Shown here piece after piece: positions 8,885-18,000 of a stretch of DNA of 64,000 bases. Source of the stretch: JAEUSG01 sp964590225 (lineage in GTDB: Bacteria > Fibrobacterota > OXYB2-FULL-49-7 > JAEUSG01); contig CAZPWS010000005.1 of assembly GCA_964590225.1 (NCBI GenBank), positions 1-64,000 on the forward strand, in the 5' to 3' direction. The notes beneath the pieces were generated by a model. It searched no databases. It saw nothing but the letters and a program-made list of their open reading frames with translations, and was not told the origin of the DNA. Position numbers and translations under genes: made by a program. Position 1 is the first letter of the stretch. Each line of letters starts with the position of its first letter.

Positions 8885-9169
8885 TTAAGTTGAGCTTTCG
8901 GCTGCTTTAGGTTTGGTATCGCTTTTGGTTTCGTTAGTGGTCTTTGTCTCCTTAGGACTTGCAGACTCTGTGGCGTTGCCTGGAGATTTCTTGTAATCGG
9001 TTGCGTACCAACCGCTTCCCTTAAGTATAAAACCTGCCGGATTGATAAGTCTTTCAACTTTACCCCCACAACCATTAACAGGGCAGTCTGTTACTGGCTG
9101 TTCGGTTATTTTTTGCCACACTTCGAAAGTGCCACCACACTTTTGGCATTTGTAGTCGTAGTTCGGCAT
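8885..9169 (-). CDS. FmdB family zinc-ribbon protein
   Basis: The 94 residues begin MPNYDYKCQKCGGTFEVWQ, the classic FmdB/CxxC-CxxC-SSSS start. The second Cys pair is DCPVNGCGG, followed by the usual GFILKGSGWYATDY. The C-terminal 30 residues are a low-complexity Thr/Lys/Ser/Glu tail. These proteins are regulators or zinc-binding accessories of unknown precise function. It is the first gene of the minus-strand run and is divergent from the OmpA gene at 9269, with a 99-bp intergenic region that must hold both promoters. Confidence 0.85.
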   Translation of the reverse strand: MPNYDYKCQKCGGTFEVWQKITEQPVTDCPVNGCGGKVERLINPAGFILKGSGWYATDYKKSPGNATESASPKETKTTNETKSDTKPKAAESST

Positions 9170-9268
9170 TGTTGTCCATCACTCCTTGTTATGTTATATA
9201 TTCTTTAGAAACGACAATTATAAATATAATATCTATCAATCGTTAACTTTTGGTAATGTGAGGTAAAG

Positions 9269-11035
9269 ATGGTTAAATGTTCTTTTGGGTCACTTATGAT
9301 GTATATCCCTCTTTTGTTAGTATTGGGAAATAACTGTTTTGCTCAAGGGGAGGATTCTTCAGCGGTCTCTCCGATTTTTGATCCGCAATATCTTGTTGAT
9401 TTAAAGGAACGGGCAGTAAAGGCAAATGAAGGAGTCTCCTTTCGGGAAAGTCGGGAATATGGCTCCGTAACAATAAGAACTGGAGAGCTTTCGGGGGCAG
9501 TGATATACTTTGAGGGTCCGAAGGAAATTGTTAAGGGAAAGGGTAAACCACAGTACATAGTAGGCAATTCACCGATCCAGAATTTAAAACTTTTTGCTGG
9601 TAAACATATTGTTAGGGCAATGCATTTAAAAGGACACACTGTAACGGATACAATTGAGGTTGCAGCCAATAGCCACAGGACAATAGATATTCCGATGGTC
9701 CGAAAAAAAGCTGTTGTAGTAGCGAAAACGAGACCGGCAGGAGCAACTGTTTCATATGCAGGAAAACAGATAGGCATAACTGATGATGATGGACTAATTC
9801 TCCCTTTTACCGAACCAGGAAACTACCTTATCCAGATAGAAAAGAAGGGGTATAGGACAGTAAGGCAGGTTATTAAGGTTGTTGATGGAGAAATTCAGGG
9901 CGTAAATGCTCTGCTTGTTCCAGATTTTGCTGCGGTTCGCATATCAACTCCTGATAAGGGTTATTATGCTTATGTTAATAATATTTATAGGGGAATGACT
10001 CCCATAACTGTGACAAATGTATGGCCCGGTGCTGCTAAAGTTAGGGTCGAAAAAGACAAGTTTGCGCCAACATCGGCATCGGTTCTTTTGCGTGCGGGTG
10101 AAACTACGGCCGTCGCACTTACACCACTTCCGGACAAGAGTGTCAGGAATGTGAGCCCTTACGGAGAGCTTAAGGGGAGTTGGGGGGACCGGGATGGTGA
10201 TGGTATTCCCAATAACATCGATAATTGTCCGGACGATCCGGAAGATATTGATGGATTTGAGGATAGTGATGGTTGTCCCGATCCAGACAATGATGGCGAC
10301 GGTATTCCAGATATCAAGGATAAATGTCCGAATGAGCCGGAAGATTTTGACGGTTTTGAAGACGAAGATGGATGTCCGGACAAGGATAATGATGGAGATA
10401 ACATACCAGATTCGCTTGATTTGTGCCCCGATCTACCCGAAGATAGGGATGGCTTTGAAGACTTTGATGGTTGTCCCGAATATGATAACGATGGCGATGG
10501 TATTTCGGATAGTTTGGATATTGCAATAAATGAAATGGAAGATTGGGATGGTTTTATGGATGCTGATGGGGTACCCGACAGAGATAATGATAATGATGGT
10601 GTTGTTGACTATATGGATATTTGTCCTGACGCTCCCGAAACTTACAACAATTTTCAGGATGATGATGGCTGCCCAGATGAAAGAATAGCAGAGCCGCCCA
10701 AGGGACTTTTTGCAAGAATGCCATACAGGATTGGCGAAGCTTTGCACGACTCCCTTTTTGCAAGAATTGATTCGGTTTATGATGCAATGCGTGCGTATCC
10801 AGAGATACAGATTGAGATTAAGGTGCATTCTGATAATCGTGGTAACGCACCACGCAAGATGGAATACACAAAACAGATAGCGCTGCTGATTAACACATAT
10901 TTTGACACACGGAAATGGATTGCGCCGCAAAGATATTCAGTGAAAGGGGTTGGTGGCACAGATCCAGTCGCAAGTAATGTTAGTGAAGAAGGCAGAAGTA
11001 AGAATACAAGAATTGAAATTAAGAGAATTAAATAA
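9269..11035 (+). CDS. OmpA-family outer membrane protein with PEGA and thrombospondin type-3 repeats
   Basis: The 588-residue protein has a signal peptide (about 1-26, ending NCFAQG). PEGA-like beta domains follow (about 140-290, for example TRPAGATVSYAGKQIGITD). Calcium-binding TSP3 repeats with a 33-residue period come next (about 305-475, DGDGIPDxxDxCP units). The last part is an OmpA-like peptidoglycan-binding domain (IEIKVHSDNRGN and EGRSKNTRIEIKRIK). It probably anchors the outer membrane to peptidoglycan. The fourth TSP3 unit has lost its Cys pair (DIAINEMEDWDGF). It is the first gene of a plus-strand operon; the ABC permease starts 12 bp downstream behind a strong AAGGAGG site. Confidence 0.9.
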   Translation: MVKCSFGSLMMYIPLLLVLGNNCFAQGEDSSAVSPIFDPQYLVDLKERAVKANEGVSFRESREYGSVTIRTGELSGAVIYFEGPKEIVKGKGKPQYIVGNSPIQNLKLFAGKHIVRAMHLKGHTVTDTIEVAANSHRTIDIPMVRKKAVVVAKTRPAGATVSYAGKQIGITDDDGLILPFTEPGNYLIQIEKKGYRTVRQVIKVVDGEIQGVNALLVPDFAAVRISTPDKGYYAYVNNIYRGMTPITVTNVWPGAAKVRVEKDKFAPTSASVLLRAGETTAVALTPLPDKSVRNVSPYGELKGSWGDRDGDGIPNNIDNCPDDPEDIDGFEDSDGCPDPDNDGDGIPDIKDKCPNEPEDFDGFEDEDGCPDKDNDGDNIPDSLDLCPDLPEDRDGFEDFDGCPEYDNDGDGISDSLDIAINEMEDWDGFMDADGVPDRDNDNDGVVDYMDICPDAPETYNNFQDDDGCPDERIAEPPKGLFARMPYRIGEALHDSLFARIDSVYDAMRAYPEIQIEIKVHSDNRGNAPRKMEYTKQIALLINTYFDTRKWIAPQRYSVKGVGGTDPVASNVSEEGRSKNTRIEIKRIK

Positions 11036-11047
11036 GGAGGAGAAGGT

Positions 11048-12196
11048 ATGCCGTCCTTAAGGTTTTTATTGGCGGAGCTACACTACAGAAAGAAGGGCAT
11101 TCTGGTAAGCGGAATTGTAGTTGCGGTGGGTGTTGCTGTTGTTACCTTCCTTTTCACTGTTTCTGCAGCTTCTATGCGTTCTATTCAGCTTATAACCAAA
11201 AATATGGGACAAAACCTCATTCTTGTGCACGACAGCACAAAAGTGGAAGACTACTATATGGCTACCGGTCGCGAAGTGCTTTTTCCTATTGACTGGGTTG
11301 ATACTCTAATGAAATTAGACAAAATCACAACTACATATCATGTCGCGATACTACAAAAAAGGGACACGGTGAGTGGCGTAAGTTTAATATTGACAGGAGC
11401 CTTGCCTGTAAAGGGTGCCAAAGCCTTATCTCCCGATGATAAGAAAAATCCGTTTGTTGAAATAGGGCAGGGAAGGCTTCGTCTTGGAAGTGAAGCGGCA
11501 AAAGAGCTTGGCGTGGCGGAAGGGGCACTCTTAAAGATAAGAGGAATGGAATTTTTAGTTGATGCTATTGAACAGGAAGTTGGAACCACGGACGACTACC
11601 GTGTTTTTCTTAATCTTGACGAAGCGCGTAGTATTGCTGGGATTAAAGAGGGCATCAATGCTGTTTTAGCTATGGAATGCCTTTGTGATGGGGAGCCATT
11701 AAGTGTTACAGAAGCAAGAATACGGAGAATGGTTGTTCAACTGCTGCCCGACATAAAGGTTGTAACGCTCGGGAAAATTGCTATGGCTCGCTACGAGGCA
11801 AGGGAGACTACCGATAGGTACGCAGCAGCAGTAATATTGCTCCTTATCGTGTCCATAGTTTTTTTTATTGTTGTTTATTCATGGTCGGAGGCGCGGCAAA
11901 GAGAAAGAGAGTCTGCTCTTTTAATAGCTCTTGGTTATCACTATAGCATGGCAATCAAGTTGTATGCTACGAAGGCTGTTATTATATCTGTATTTCCAGC
12001 CTTTGTTGGATTTTGGGTGGGATCGTTTTTTGCCCTCTCATTTGGCGGCAGGCTGTCCAAGGCAAAGATGTTTGTAAATTACGATCTCTTGTTACCGCTT
12101 GTTGTTGCATCGCTTATTATATGTTTGCTTTCATTTGTGCCCGCTCTTGTTAAGACAGCAAAAAGCGATCCTGTTAATCTGTTGAGAGAGGAATAG
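11048..12196 (+). CDS. ABC transporter permease, FtsX/MacB/LolE type
   Basis: The 382-residue membrane protein has one N-terminal transmembrane helix (about 16-40), a periplasmic domain of about 220 residues, and three C-terminal helices (about 258-280, 305-330, 345-370). It ends in SDPVNLLREE, a typical FtsX-family tail. Such permeases drive extracytoplasmic work (lipoprotein release, peptide or toxin export) through mechanotransmission rather than substrate passage. The cognate ATPase follows after 3 bp. Confidence 0.88.
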   Translation: MPSLRFLLAELHYRKKGILVSGIVVAVGVAVVTFLFTVSAASMRSIQLITKNMGQNLILVHDSTKVEDYYMATGREVLFPIDWVDTLMKLDKITTTYHVAILQKRDTVSGVSLILTGALPVKGAKALSPDDKKNPFVEIGQGRLRLGSEAAKELGVAEGALLKIRGMEFLVDAIEQEVGTTDDYRVFLNLDEARSIAGIKEGINAVLAMECLCDGEPLSVTEARIRRMVVQLLPDIKVVTLGKIAMARYEARETTDRYAAAVILLLIVSIVFFIVVYSWSEARQRERESALLIALGYHYSMAIKLYATKAVIISVFPAFVGFWVGSFFALSFGGRLSKAKMFVNYDLLLPLVVASLIICLLSFVPALVKTAKSDPVNLLREE

Positions 12197-12199
12197 ATA

Positions 12200-12850
12200 A
12201 TGGTTAACTTGACTAATATCTCTAAGACATACTCAAAGAATGGAAATATCATCAAGGTCATGGATAATATTTCTTTATCCATAAGGAGGGGTGAGTGGAT
12301 AACAGTTCTTGGAGGAAGCGGCGCTGGAAAATCCACCCTTCTGTTCACTATTGCGGGTCTTCTTACGCCCGATAGCGGGAGGGTTGAGGTTAACGGTACT
12401 GATGTTTATGCACTTCCGATGGGAGGGAGAAGCCGATTTAGATCTACAAATATAGGTTTTGTTTTTCAATCTTTTTTCCTTTTCCCTCACCTTACAGTGC
12501 GCGAAAACATACTAATGGGCGGTGCGGGAGAAATGAAAGGCGAAAATGTTGATGTGTTGGTTGCAAAGTTTGGTCTTGGGCATAGGGCAGACCATTTCCC
12601 ATCGGAGTTGTCTGTAGGCGAAAAACAAAGATGTGCAATAGCAAGAGCGGTATTTTCGAGAGCTGCCATAGTGCTTGCGGACGAACCGACTGGTAACCTC
12701 GATAGCGCAAATACCAAATTAGTTATTGATGATCTTAGGCGGATTAATAATGAGGGTGTTACTGTAATTTTTGTGACACACAAACCGCCAGTAGATATCG
12801 AATCCATGTCGAGCCGCATTATATCCATCGAAAATGGGAGAATTACATGA
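12200..12850 (+). CDS. ABC transporter ATP-binding protein, LolD/MacB type
   Basis: The 216-residue nucleotide-binding domain has Walker A GGSGAGKST (about residue 36), a Q-loop in FVFQSFFLFPHLTV, the signature LSVGEKQRCAIARA, Walker B VLADEPTGNLDS and an H-loop in FVTHKP. It pairs with the preceding permease. Its last bases overlap the start of the next gene (ATGA), so the three-gene set is translationally coupled. Confidence 0.92.
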   Translation: MVNLTNISKTYSKNGNIIKVMDNISLSIRRGEWITVLGGSGAGKSTLLFTIAGLLTPDSGRVEVNGTDVYALPMGGRSRFRSTNIGFVFQSFFLFPHLTVRENILMGGAGEMKGENVDVLVAKFGLGHRADHFPSELSVGEKQRCAIARAVFSRAAIVLADEPTGNLDSANTKLVIDDLRRINNEGVTVIFVTHKPPVDIESMSSRIISIENGRIT

Positions 12851-13653
12851 GATCTGCTTTCATGTCTGCCGCTTTGTTTTCGACACTACTGTTTGCTCCT
12901 TCAGCTTTTGCGTGCGAGCACCCCAATTACTTTGTTGCTGAGCACAACTGGGTAAAAGAGGAACCATTTGTTATAGAGTGTCTTAGCGATAAACCGGCTA
13001 CCGATAATGTTACTTTAGAGAAACTCAAATCCGCCGTACTTAAGGAGTATAAAGGGCTTGTTTTAGAGGTTCGTTCATTGCCTATTTCTGTAGATGTAAA
13101 TGAGAGAAAGAACAGCGACAAAATACCAATTACCAGAGTTTACACAGGAGGAAATCATGGGCTTAACGGAGTCATAGCCCGTTTTGAAAAGAGAATTCCT
13201 AACATGGATGATATTAGGGCTATTATGGATTCGCCTGTGAAAAAAGAACTTGTCAGGCAACTTAATAAGACGGGCTTTGTTGCACTTGTAATTGAGGGAT
13301 GGGATCAGGCTAAAAATGGACGGTTGTTGAAATGTGCAGAAAGAGGAGCAAAGCTCTCAAAGGATATGGTAAAACAGCGATGCGGTATAGTACGAGTTAA
13401 TATTTCTGATGACAGAGAAAAGAATTTAATCAACAATATCTTTGTTGATGGTGTTAAAAAAGTGCCCGGGATACTGCTCGTTTTTGGTAAAGGGAAAGGG
13501 CTTTTGTTTTTTGAAGAAGATGATTCGCCCAATATGATTATGGAAATAGCGCAGAAATTTGCGCGGACGACAGACACCGAAGCTCAGAATCTTGCGCCGA
13601 GGCTTTTACTTGATATGGATATTCCGTTCACATTGGAAGGGAAGATGCGTTAA
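12847..13653 (+). CDS. Exported protein of unknown function linked to an ABC transporter
   Basis: The 268-residue protein has a clear signal peptide (MRSAFMSAALFSTLLFAPSA, cleavage near FACEH). Four Cys are visible in the mature part (CEHPN, IECLSD, LLKCAER, KQRCGIV). A central stretch (GILLVFGKGKGLLFFEEDD) suggests a compact alpha/beta domain, perhaps thioredoxin-like, but I do not recognise the family. It overlaps the ATPase gene by 4 bp and so probably works with the transporter in the periplasm. It ends 2 bp before the convergent gltD stop. Confidence 0.6.
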   Translation: MRSAFMSAALFSTLLFAPSAFACEHPNYFVAEHNWVKEEPFVIECLSDKPATDNVTLEKLKSAVLKEYKGLVLEVRSLPISVDVNERKNSDKIPITRVYTGGNHGLNGVIARFEKRIPNMDDIRAIMDSPVKKELVRQLNKTGFVALVIEGWDQAKNGRLLKCAERGAKLSKDMVKQRCGIVRVNISDDREKNLINNIFVDGVKKVPGILLVFGKGKGLLFFEEDDSPNMIMEIAQKFARTTDTEAQNLAPRLLLDMDIPFTLEGKMR

Positions 13654-13655
13654 AC

Positions 13656-15041
13656 TTAAGTTTTATGGTTCAGTCGCCTGTTTACGGCTTCTGCCACATT
13701 TCGACCGCTCTCTATAGCCCATACAATCAAAGAGGCACCCCGTGAGCAGTCCCCGGCTGCGAATACCCCAACTTCTTTATTTGCAACACCTTCTGCATCT
13801 ACGAGGATATTACCGCGGTCGGTTAATTTAATGTCAAGGTCTGAAATAAGTTTATCGTGGCAGGGGTGAACAAATCCCATTGCGAGCAGCACAATATCTG
13901 CTTTAATAATAAATTCTTTTCCATCTGCTGAGGCGCATCGCACCTCCTGAACAACACCGTTTTTTCCTTCAAAGGCAAGAGTTTGAATTCCCCACATCCG
14001 TTCGCATCCTTCTTCGTGCGATGTTGATGTGCGGAGTATGCTTGGCCAAGTAGGCCATGGATTGGTTGCTGCTCTCTCTTTTTCCGGTTTTGGCATTATC
14101 TCAATCTGTGTTGCTGAAATGGCACCTTGTCTTATTGATGTGCCTACGCAGTCTGAACCTGTATCTCCACCGCCAATTACAAGAACTCTTTTGCCTTTGG
14201 CTGAAATGTCGGGAAAACTTAAGCTCTCGTGGCTAACGCGTTGGTTCTGAGCCGATAGAAAGTCTAATGCGAAATGTATTCCACTTAATTCTCTGCCTTG
14301 TATTTTTATGTCGCGCGGAACTCTTGAGCCTGTTGCCAGTACTATTGCATTATAGTTTTTCAAAAGATACTTCTTTGACAGGTCTTCTCCTGCTCTAACC
14401 CCTGTCTCAAATACAACTCCCTCAGCCGTCAATTGATTGAGGCGGCGGTCAATTATTGCTTTATTAAGTTTGAAGTCAGGTATTCCGTAACGAAGGAGTC
14501 CACCCGCTTTTTCAGCTTGCTCAATAACGGTTACCTCGTGTCCTTTGCGGGCGAGTTGCTGCGCTGCGGATAGACCGGCTGGTCCCGAACCAATCACGGC
14601 TATTCTCTTCCCGCTTTTGCAAGATTTAAGCTGCGGCACAATCCATCCATTCCTGAATCCCATCTCCACAATATGAAGCTCCATCAGCCGAATGCTAACC
14701 TGGGCAGAATTTATTGCGAGAGTACATGCCTCTTCACAAATTGCCGGACACAATCTGCCGGTAAATTCAGGGAAATTATTGGTCTTATGGAGAAGATCTA
14801 CTGCTCTTTTCCACTGCTTATGATACACAAGATCGTTAAAGTCCGGAATTCTATTGCTTATAGGGCAACCGTAAGCATGACAGAATGGTATTCCGCAATC
14901 CATACAACGAGATGCTTGTATTTCGACTTTTCCACTTTCCAACAGTTGCTCAATTTCATTGTAGTCTTTAACTCTTTCTGAAACGGCTCTCTTTGGAGCA
15001 TTCTCTCGTTTGTATTCATTAAACCCCGTTGGCTTACCCAC
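13656..15041 (-). CDS. gltD: Glutamate synthase (NADPH), small subunit
   Basis: It feeds electrons from NAD(P)H to GltB for glutamate synthesis from glutamine and 2-oxoglutarate. The N-terminal Cys-rich part (CMDCGIPFCHAYGCP, RLCPAICEEAC) binds 4Fe-4S clusters. FAD binding is shown by IAVIGSGPAGLSAAQQL and NAD(P) binding by VLVIGGGDTGSDC. I place the start at a GTG at 15041, because GAGGAGG lies 6 bases ahead and the protein then begins GKPTGFNEYKR as in homologues. This gives 461 residues and an 8-bp overlap with gltB. Confidence 0.93.
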   Translation of the reverse strand: MGKPTGFNEYKRENAPKRAVSERVKDYNEIEQLLESGKVEIQASRCMDCGIPFCHAYGCPISNRIPDFNDLVYHKQWKRAVDLLHKTNNFPEFTGRLCPAICEEACTLAINSAQVSIRLMELHIVEMGFRNGWIVPQLKSCKSGKRIAVIGSGPAGLSAAQQLARKGHEVTVIEQAEKAGGLLRYGIPDFKLNKAIIDRRLNQLTAEGVVFETGVRAGEDLSKKYLLKNYNAIVLATGSRVPRDIKIQGRELSGIHFALDFLSAQNQRVSHESLSFPDISAKGKRVLVIGGGDTGSDCVGTSIRQGAISATQIEIMPKPEKERAATNPWPTWPSILRTSTSHEEGCERMWGIQTLAFEGKNGVVQEVRCASADGKEFIIKADIVLLAMGFVHPCHDKLISDLDIKLTDRGNILVDAEGVANKEVGVFAAGDCSRGASLIVWAIESGRNVAEAVNRRLNHKT

Positions 15042-18000
15042 GAAACACCTCCTCTGTTGCTGACACTGTTTCATCGTCGCGGTGGAACGAAGCCCTCATT
15101 CGATCGAGAGCCTTTCTATAATCAACCGGCATAACTTTTACAAAAAGCGGAAGGTGCGCCTCCCAGTCTTCGAGAATAAACTTTCCATGTTGACTTCCCG
15201 TGTAATTGACATGTGTTTCGATGAGATTTCTCAACATTGTCTGATCTTCTCTGTGCCATACGGTTTCAATATCAACCATATCAAGATTGCATTTGGTGTC
15301 GAAAAGCTGTGAAGGATCGTAAACAAATGCGATACCGCCGCTCATTCCAGCGGCAAAATTTATTCCTGTTCCGCCAAGAACAACTACTACGCCACCGGTC
15401 ATATATTCACAGCAATGATCTCCGACTCCCTCAACAACAGCTGTAACACCACTATTTCGCACCGCAAAACGCTCACCAGCTATTCCACAAATAAAGAGCT
15501 CGCCGCCCGTTGCGCCATATAGGGCGGTGTTTCCTGCAATTACATTTTCGAATGGAGTAAAAGTACTTTTTTTGTCGGGAGTAATAATAATCCTTCCTCC
15601 GGACATGCCTTTACCAATATAGTCGTTGGTATCTCCTTCGAGCCGTATCTCTACTCCTGGAGCGAGAAAAGCGCCAAGACTTTGTCCCGCCGAACCGGTA
15701 AGTTTTAGTGAAATGGTTTTGTCCGGTAAAGCCGCTCTGCCCCATTTTCTTACAATCTCGCCAGAAAGCATTGTACCAACCGTACGATTAACATTTTTAA
15801 TTGTCTTTTGTATTACTACAGGTTTTTTTGAATTGATTGCCTCTTTGGACAATCTAATCAATTCAATGTCAAGAGAATCCTGCAATTCTTCCCTATTAGT
15901 ACCTTTTCCATGTGAATATTTGAGTTGAGAATAGGGAACAGGCTGATAAAGAAGTTTTGACAAATCAACACCTTTTGCTTTAAAGTGGTCAATATTGTTG
16001 TCCATTTCAAGAAGGTCAGTACGGCCAACAAGTTCTGCAACTGTCTTTATCCCAAGTTCTGCCATGACTTCACGCAAGTTCTGTGCTATAAACAGCATGA
16101 AATTTACAAGATGCTCTGGTTTGCCCTTGAATTTTTCCCGAAGCGAAGGATCCTGTGTCGCGACACCCATGGCGCATGTATTAAGGTGGCATTTGCGAAG
16201 AAGAACACAACCAAGAGATACAAGCGAGACGGTTCCAAATCCAAATTCTTCTGCTCCGAGCATTGCCGCAATTGCAATGTCCCTCCCTGTGCGCAGTTGT
16301 CCGTCGGTCTGGACCCTGATTTTGTCCCGAAGCTCGTTTTTAACCAGTGTCTGATGGGTTTCGGCAAGACCAAGTTCCCACGGCAGCCCCGCATACTTTA
16401 TGGATGAAAGGGGCGAAGCACCAGTGCCACCATCGCCGCCTGAAATTAATACCATGTCCGCTTTGGCCTTTGCAACACCAGCAGCCACAGTTCCAACTCC
16501 TGCTTCCGAAACAAGCTTTACTGAGATATCTGCCTGCGGATTAACGCACTTGAGGTCGTGTATTAGCTGAGCCAAATCTTCGATGGAATAGATGTCGTGA
16601 TGCGGAGGAGGCGAAATCAGTGTAACGCCGGGAGTAGTATAGCGCACTCTTCCAATCTCCGCAGATACCTTGTGGCCAGGAAGCTGGCCGCCTTCGCCAG
16701 GTTTTGCTCCCTGCGCCATTTTGATCTGAAGTTCATCGGCATTAACAAGATACTCTGTTGATACGCCGAATCTGCCGCTTGCAACCTGCTTTACGCGCGA
16801 ACAAAGATCCAGTTCATTACTCTTGATAAATCGTTCGGGAGCCTCTCCACCCTCGCCGCTATTACTTTTTCCGCCAATCTTGTTCATTGCTGCTGCGATA
16901 GTTTCGTGTGCTTCACGCGATAGTGAACCGAGCGACATGGCGGAAGATACGAATCTCTTTACTATACTATTCACGGACTCAACTTCACTTATGTCTATTG
17001 GTTTTGCGGTTTTGAACCTCAACAAGCTGCGGAGGGTAACTCTTGCCTTGCTCTGATCGTCGATCTCTTTTGCATATTCTTTAAAGGCATTGTAGTCGTT
17101 GTTTCGAACGGATTGCTGAAGCTTATAAATTGCAGCCGGCGTCCAAAGATGCTTCTCGCCTCCTGCTCTGACATGGTAAAGGCCGTCGTATGCAAGTGAA
17201 GGAGTTATTCCATCAGGCAGATTATAAGCCCGTGCATGGCGCATGTTTGCTTCAAGCGCCATTTCGTCAAGGCCTATGCCCTCAACACGGGATGGTGTGC
17301 CGGCAAAATATTTGTCAACAACACTCTTTTTTATGCCGACAATCTCAAATATTTGCGCCCCGAAGTAGCTTCGCAGTGTGGAGATACCCATGCGGCTCAT
17401 CGTTTTGAGTAAGCCCTTTTTTATGGCTGTAATGTAGTTGTCTGTTGCATTGTCTGCTGTTACAGGCTTGTCAAAGAAACCGCTTTCTACCATGCTGCGG
17501 AGAGTTGAAAAGCCGATGTGTGGACAAATTGCGTTGGCTCCATATCCGAGGAGCAGCGCAATATGCATAATTTCTCGCGCTTCTCCTGTCTCTGCAATAA
17601 TTCCTACCCGGGTGCGTAAGCCATTTCTTATCAAGTGATGATGCAGTCCAGACAGAACAAGAAGTATCGGAATGGGCACAAGTTTATTGTCCATTCGCTT
17701 GTCGGTTAGGATAAGGTATGTGACACCATCTGCTATTGCCTTTTCGGCCTCTTTAAACACGGATATCAGCGATTCCTCCAGTAAGCTGCCGTTTCCGTTA
17801 GTGGGGAACAGGATATCGATATCCCTTGTAACTATGTCGCTTCGCCTGGCATTTCGCAACCGCGTTATATCATCAGGTGTAAGTATCGGCTGAGGCAGCT
17901 TAAGTCGCCTGCAATGTTCCGGTGTTTCGGAAAGGAGGTTTTTTTCAGGACCGATGTAGGTCATTAACGACATTACAAGTTCCTCCCGCAATGGATCAAT

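Noticed and set aside
8881..9075. N-terminal extension of the 8443 gene across fmdB
   Set aside because: It would lie in another frame over the well-conserved FmdB protein. The ATG at 8880, four bases after the fmdB stop, is natural.
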